This document shows positions 11,904-13,317 of a stretch of 13,317 nucleotides of DNA, one piece after another. A model generated the notes under the pieces. The model worked only from the letters and a program-made list of their open reading frames with translations, made no database searches and was not told where the DNA came from. The stretch covers positions 1 to 13,317 of the forward strand of contig CAJULH010000053.1 in assembly GCA_910587175.1 (NCBI GenBank), written 5' to 3'. The translations under genes and the position numbers were made by a program. Positions within the stretch are counted from its first letter, which is position 1; the number at the start of each line of letters is the position of its first letter. Source of the DNA: Candidatus Gastranaerophilales bacterium (GTDB lineage Bacteria > Cyanobacteriota > Vampirovibrionia > Gastranaerophilales > Gastranaerophilaceae).

Positions 11904-13317
11904 ATGACAGAAGAAAAAAATTGCAATTGCGTTTGCGAATGCAATGAACAGGAAGCAAGAAAACCTGTTGAAACTGCTGAAGACCTTGAAGAATTAATTT
12001 CAAGAGTAAAAGCTGCGCAAAAAGAATTTGCAAGCTATTCACAGGAACAGGTTGATAAAATCTTCAGAGCAGCAGCACTTGCTGCAAACAAAGCAAGAAT
12101 TCCTCTTGCAAAAATGGCTGTAGCTGATTCAGGTATGGGTGTTGTGGAAGATAAAATTATTAAAAACCACTTCGCTTCAGAATACATCTACAACAAATTC
12201 AAAAACGCTAAAACCTGCGGAATTTTAGAAGAAGACAAAGTAAACGGTATTAAAAAAGTAGGTGAACCTTTAGGTGTTATCGCAGGTATTGTTCCTACTA
12301 CAAACCCGACATCAACCGCAATTTTTAAATCTTTAATCTGCTTAAAAACAAGAAATGCGATTATTTTCTCACCCCACCCCAGAGCTAAAAATTCAACAAT
12401 AGCAGCTGCAAAAACCGTTTTGGATGCTGCAGTTAAAGCAGGTGCTCCAAAAGATATCATAGGCTGGATTGATGTTCCTTCAATTGAACTTTCCAATATG
12501 CTTATGAAACACCCTAAAATTGATGCTATTCTTGCAACAGGCGGTCCCGGCATGGTTAAGGCTGCTTATTCATCAGGAAAACCGGCATTGGGTGTTGGTT
12601 CAGGAAACACTCCTGCTGTAATTGACGAAACAGCTGATATTCAAATGGCAGTTTCTTCAATCCTTATGTCAAAAACTTTTGATAACGGTATGATTTGTGC
12701 TTCAGAACAATCAATCGTTGCAGTCAAAGATGTGTATGACGCCGTTAAAGAAGAACTTGTAAAAAGAGGCGCATATATTCTTAATGAAAAAGAAGCTGAA
12801 AAAGTTTCAAAAATCATTTTAACTGAAGCTGGCTCCGTAAACCCGAAAATCGTTGGTCAGCCTGCTTATAAAATTGCGGAACTTGCAGGCATTTCAGTTC
12901 CTGAATGTGCCAAAGTTCTTGTTGGAGAAGAAACAGAAGTTGCAATGGAAAACCCGTTCTCTCACGAAAAACTTTCTCCAATCCTTGCTTTATATAAAGC
13001 TGAAGACTTCGAAGAAGCAACAGATATGGCATATCACCTTGTAATTCTTGGTGGCGCAGGTCATACGTCAGTTCTTTATACAGATGCAAGAACACAAGAT
13101 AGAATTAACTACTTTGCTAAAAAGCTTCCTACAGGAAGACTTTTAATCAACTCTCCATCATCCCAGGGCGGTATCGGAGACCTTTATAACTTCAGACTGG
13201 AACCATCATTAACACTTGGATGCGGAAGCTGGGGCGGAAACTCCGTGAGCGAAAACGTGGGAATTAAACATTTATTAAACTACAAAACAGTGGCTGAAAG
13301 GAGAGAAAATATGTTAT
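11904..13317 (+). CDS. adhE: Aldehyde-alcohol dehydrogenase AdhE, N-terminal aldehyde dehydrogenase part (cut by window end)
   Basis: The frame is open from the ATG at 11904 to the window end (471 codons) and follows Escherichia coli AdhE almost without gaps. Landmarks are QVDKIFRAAALAA, VPTTNPTSTAIFKSL, IIFSPHPRAKN, ATGGPGMVKAAYSSGKPALG, FDNGMICASEQ with the catalytic Cys at 265, and SQGGIGDLYNF. It reduces acetyl-CoA to acetaldehyde with NADH. The last visible residues, KTVAERRENML, match the linker into the iron-dependent alcohol dehydrogenase half of AdhE, so the full protein should be bifunctional and make ethanol, but that half is outside the window. An extra N-terminal stretch of about 19 residues has Cys at 7, 9, 11 and 13 (CNCVCEC), absent from the E. 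coli enzyme. Strong AAGGAG site, own promoter and two operators suggest redox or catabolite control. Confidence 0.95.
   Translation, partial: MTEEKNCNCVCECNEQEARKPVETAEDLEELISRVKAAQKEFASYSQEQVDKIFRAAALAANKARIPLAKMAVADSGMGVVEDKIIKNHFASEYIYNKFKNAKTCGILEEDKVNGIKKVGEPLGVIAGIVPTTNPTSTAIFKSLICLKTRNAIIFSPHPRAKNSTIAAAKTVLDAAVKAGAPKDIIGWIDVPSIELSNMLMKHPKIDAILATGGPGMVKAAYSSGKPALGVGSGNTPAVIDETADIQMAVSSILMSKTFDNGMICASEQSIVAVKDVYDAVKEELVKRGAYILNEKEAEKVSKIILTEAGSVNPKIVGQPAYKIAELAGISVPECAKVLVGEETEVAMENPFSHEKLSPILALYKAEDFEEATDMAYHLVILGGAGHTSVLYTDARTQDRINYFAKKLPTGRLLINSPSSQGGIGDLYNFRLEPSLTLGCGSWGGNSVSENVGIKHLLNYKTVAERRENML

Overview
The window is AT-rich, gene-dense bacterial DNA holding eleven protein genes, two of them cut by the window edges. 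The gene mix fits a fermentative, anaerobic gut-type bacterium: a bifunctional-type AdhE, an HgdB/CoA-activase-like Fe-S protein and an SLH-domain envelope protein. SLH proteins, AT-rich DNA and the short N-terminal 'ISFKG' of one protein point, as an inference only, to the Gastranaerophilales/Melainabacteria (Vampirovibrionia) sister group of cyanobacteria. No rRNA, tRNA, CRISPR array, phage gene or intact transposase is visible.

Left part (1-3532, all minus strand): a truncated, unrecognised acidic protein with Asp-rich calcium-loop-like motifs (1-578) sits behind a short regulatory gap. Upstream of that gap is a tight three-gene run, transcribed leftward: an HgdB/COG3581-like CoA-dehydratase/activase-family protein, a YkgJ-type cysteine-cluster protein and an orphan OppD/DppD-type ABC ATPase. 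The junctions are 3 and 8 nt, so this is very likely one operon. A divergent promoter region separates it from a rightward long-chain acyl-CoA ligase (FadD-like) whose start is probably a TTG at 3683.

Middle (5363-9892): a leftward gene abuts the ligase stop with no spacer. Its product looks like a divergent RelA/SpoT-fold nucleotide (pyrophospho)transferase without a hydrolase domain. Divergent from it, behind a good promoter, is a secreted SLH-domain protein ending at a strong intrinsic terminator. Next is a 5'-nucleotidase/metallophosphoesterase with an unusual Tyr/Pro/Gln-rich N-terminus.

Right part (9893-13317): leftward queD and uppP (queuosine precursor synthesis and undecaprenyl-PP recycling) are followed by a 715-bp gene-free stretch. 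That stretch contains a roughly 338-bp long imperfect palindrome (MITE-like or long-hairpin RNA), then a promoter flanked by two TTGTGAA-N4-TTCACAA-type operators (Rex- or CRP-like) and a leader with hairpins. It drives adhE, which is cut by the window end and carries an unusual CxCxCxC N-terminal extension. The most notable items are the divergent RelA/SpoT-like protein, the operator pair in front of adhE, the palindrome and the Cys-rich AdhE leader.
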